Of a DNA stretch of 6,520 nt, positions 6,494-6,520 are shown piece after piece; position 1 is the stretch's first letter, and each line of letters opens with the position of its first letter. This DNA comes from an uncultured Oscillospiraceae bacterium (lineage in GTDB: Bacteria; Bacillota; Clostridia; Oscillospirales; Oscillospiraceae): NCBI GenBank assembly GCA_910587785.1, contig CAJUOA010000141.1:1-6520 (forward strand). Reading direction: 5' to 3'. The notes below the pieces were generated by a model. It was given only the letters and a program-made list of their open reading frames with translations. It did not search any database and was not told the DNA's origin. A program made the position numbers and the translations under genes.

Positions 6494-6520
6494 AATGCTT
6501 ATGTTTCAGAGCCTGTTTAG
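6494..6520 (+). other. End of window after the operon
   Basis: Only 27 bases follow the TAA of the lipoprotein gene. No hairpin with a T-run is visible, so it cannot be told whether the operon ends here or another gene follows. Confidence 0.5.

Overview
The window looks like a chromosomal segment of a Gram-positive anaerobe, most likely a gut clostridium of the Oscillospiraceae / Flavonifractor type. This is inferred from AGGAG-type ribosome binding sites, a lipobox lipoprotein, GC-rich operon genes (for example 39 of 60 bases G+C at 4141-4200) and the style of the insertion-sequence debris. No marker gene fixes the taxon.

Layout. Bases 1-489 hold no gene I can support. They contain a strongly structured stretch (long imperfect palindrome at 128-189, further hairpins at 266-299, 345-371 and 457-472) that looks like a dispersed intergenic repeat. 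Bases 490-1105 are an insertion-sequence graveyard. It holds an internal piece of an IS5-family transposase (490-674), interrupted at a TA dinucleotide by the 5' end of an IS630-family element (675-997), and then a minus-strand scrap of an IS110-family transposase (about 1020-1100). The apparent 165-residue ORF at 505-1002 is a chimera of the first two and not a real gene.

Bases 1150-6493 are a tight four-gene plus-strand operon with gaps of 11, 4 and 10 bases. It encodes a long FtsX/MacB-type permease (668 aa), a short FtsX-type permease (419 aa), a MacB/LolD-type ATPase with all motifs intact (221 aa), and a lipoprotein with an M28 metallopeptidase fold (461 aa). The two permeases and the ATPase should form one heteromeric type VII (mechanotransmission-type) ABC complex. 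The lipoprotein would be anchored on the outer face of the same membrane.

The most notable point is that the M28 lipoprotein keeps the family scaffold but has lost nearly all zinc ligands (His to Asn, Asp to Asn, Asp to Lys, His to Asp, Glu to Asp). It is probably a pseudo-peptidase that binds or regulates. A second notable point is the asymmetry of the permeases: the first carries an additional region of roughly 290 residues outside the membrane, in a more AT-rich stretch. The IS630 remnant still carries a near-consensus promoter pointing at the operon.
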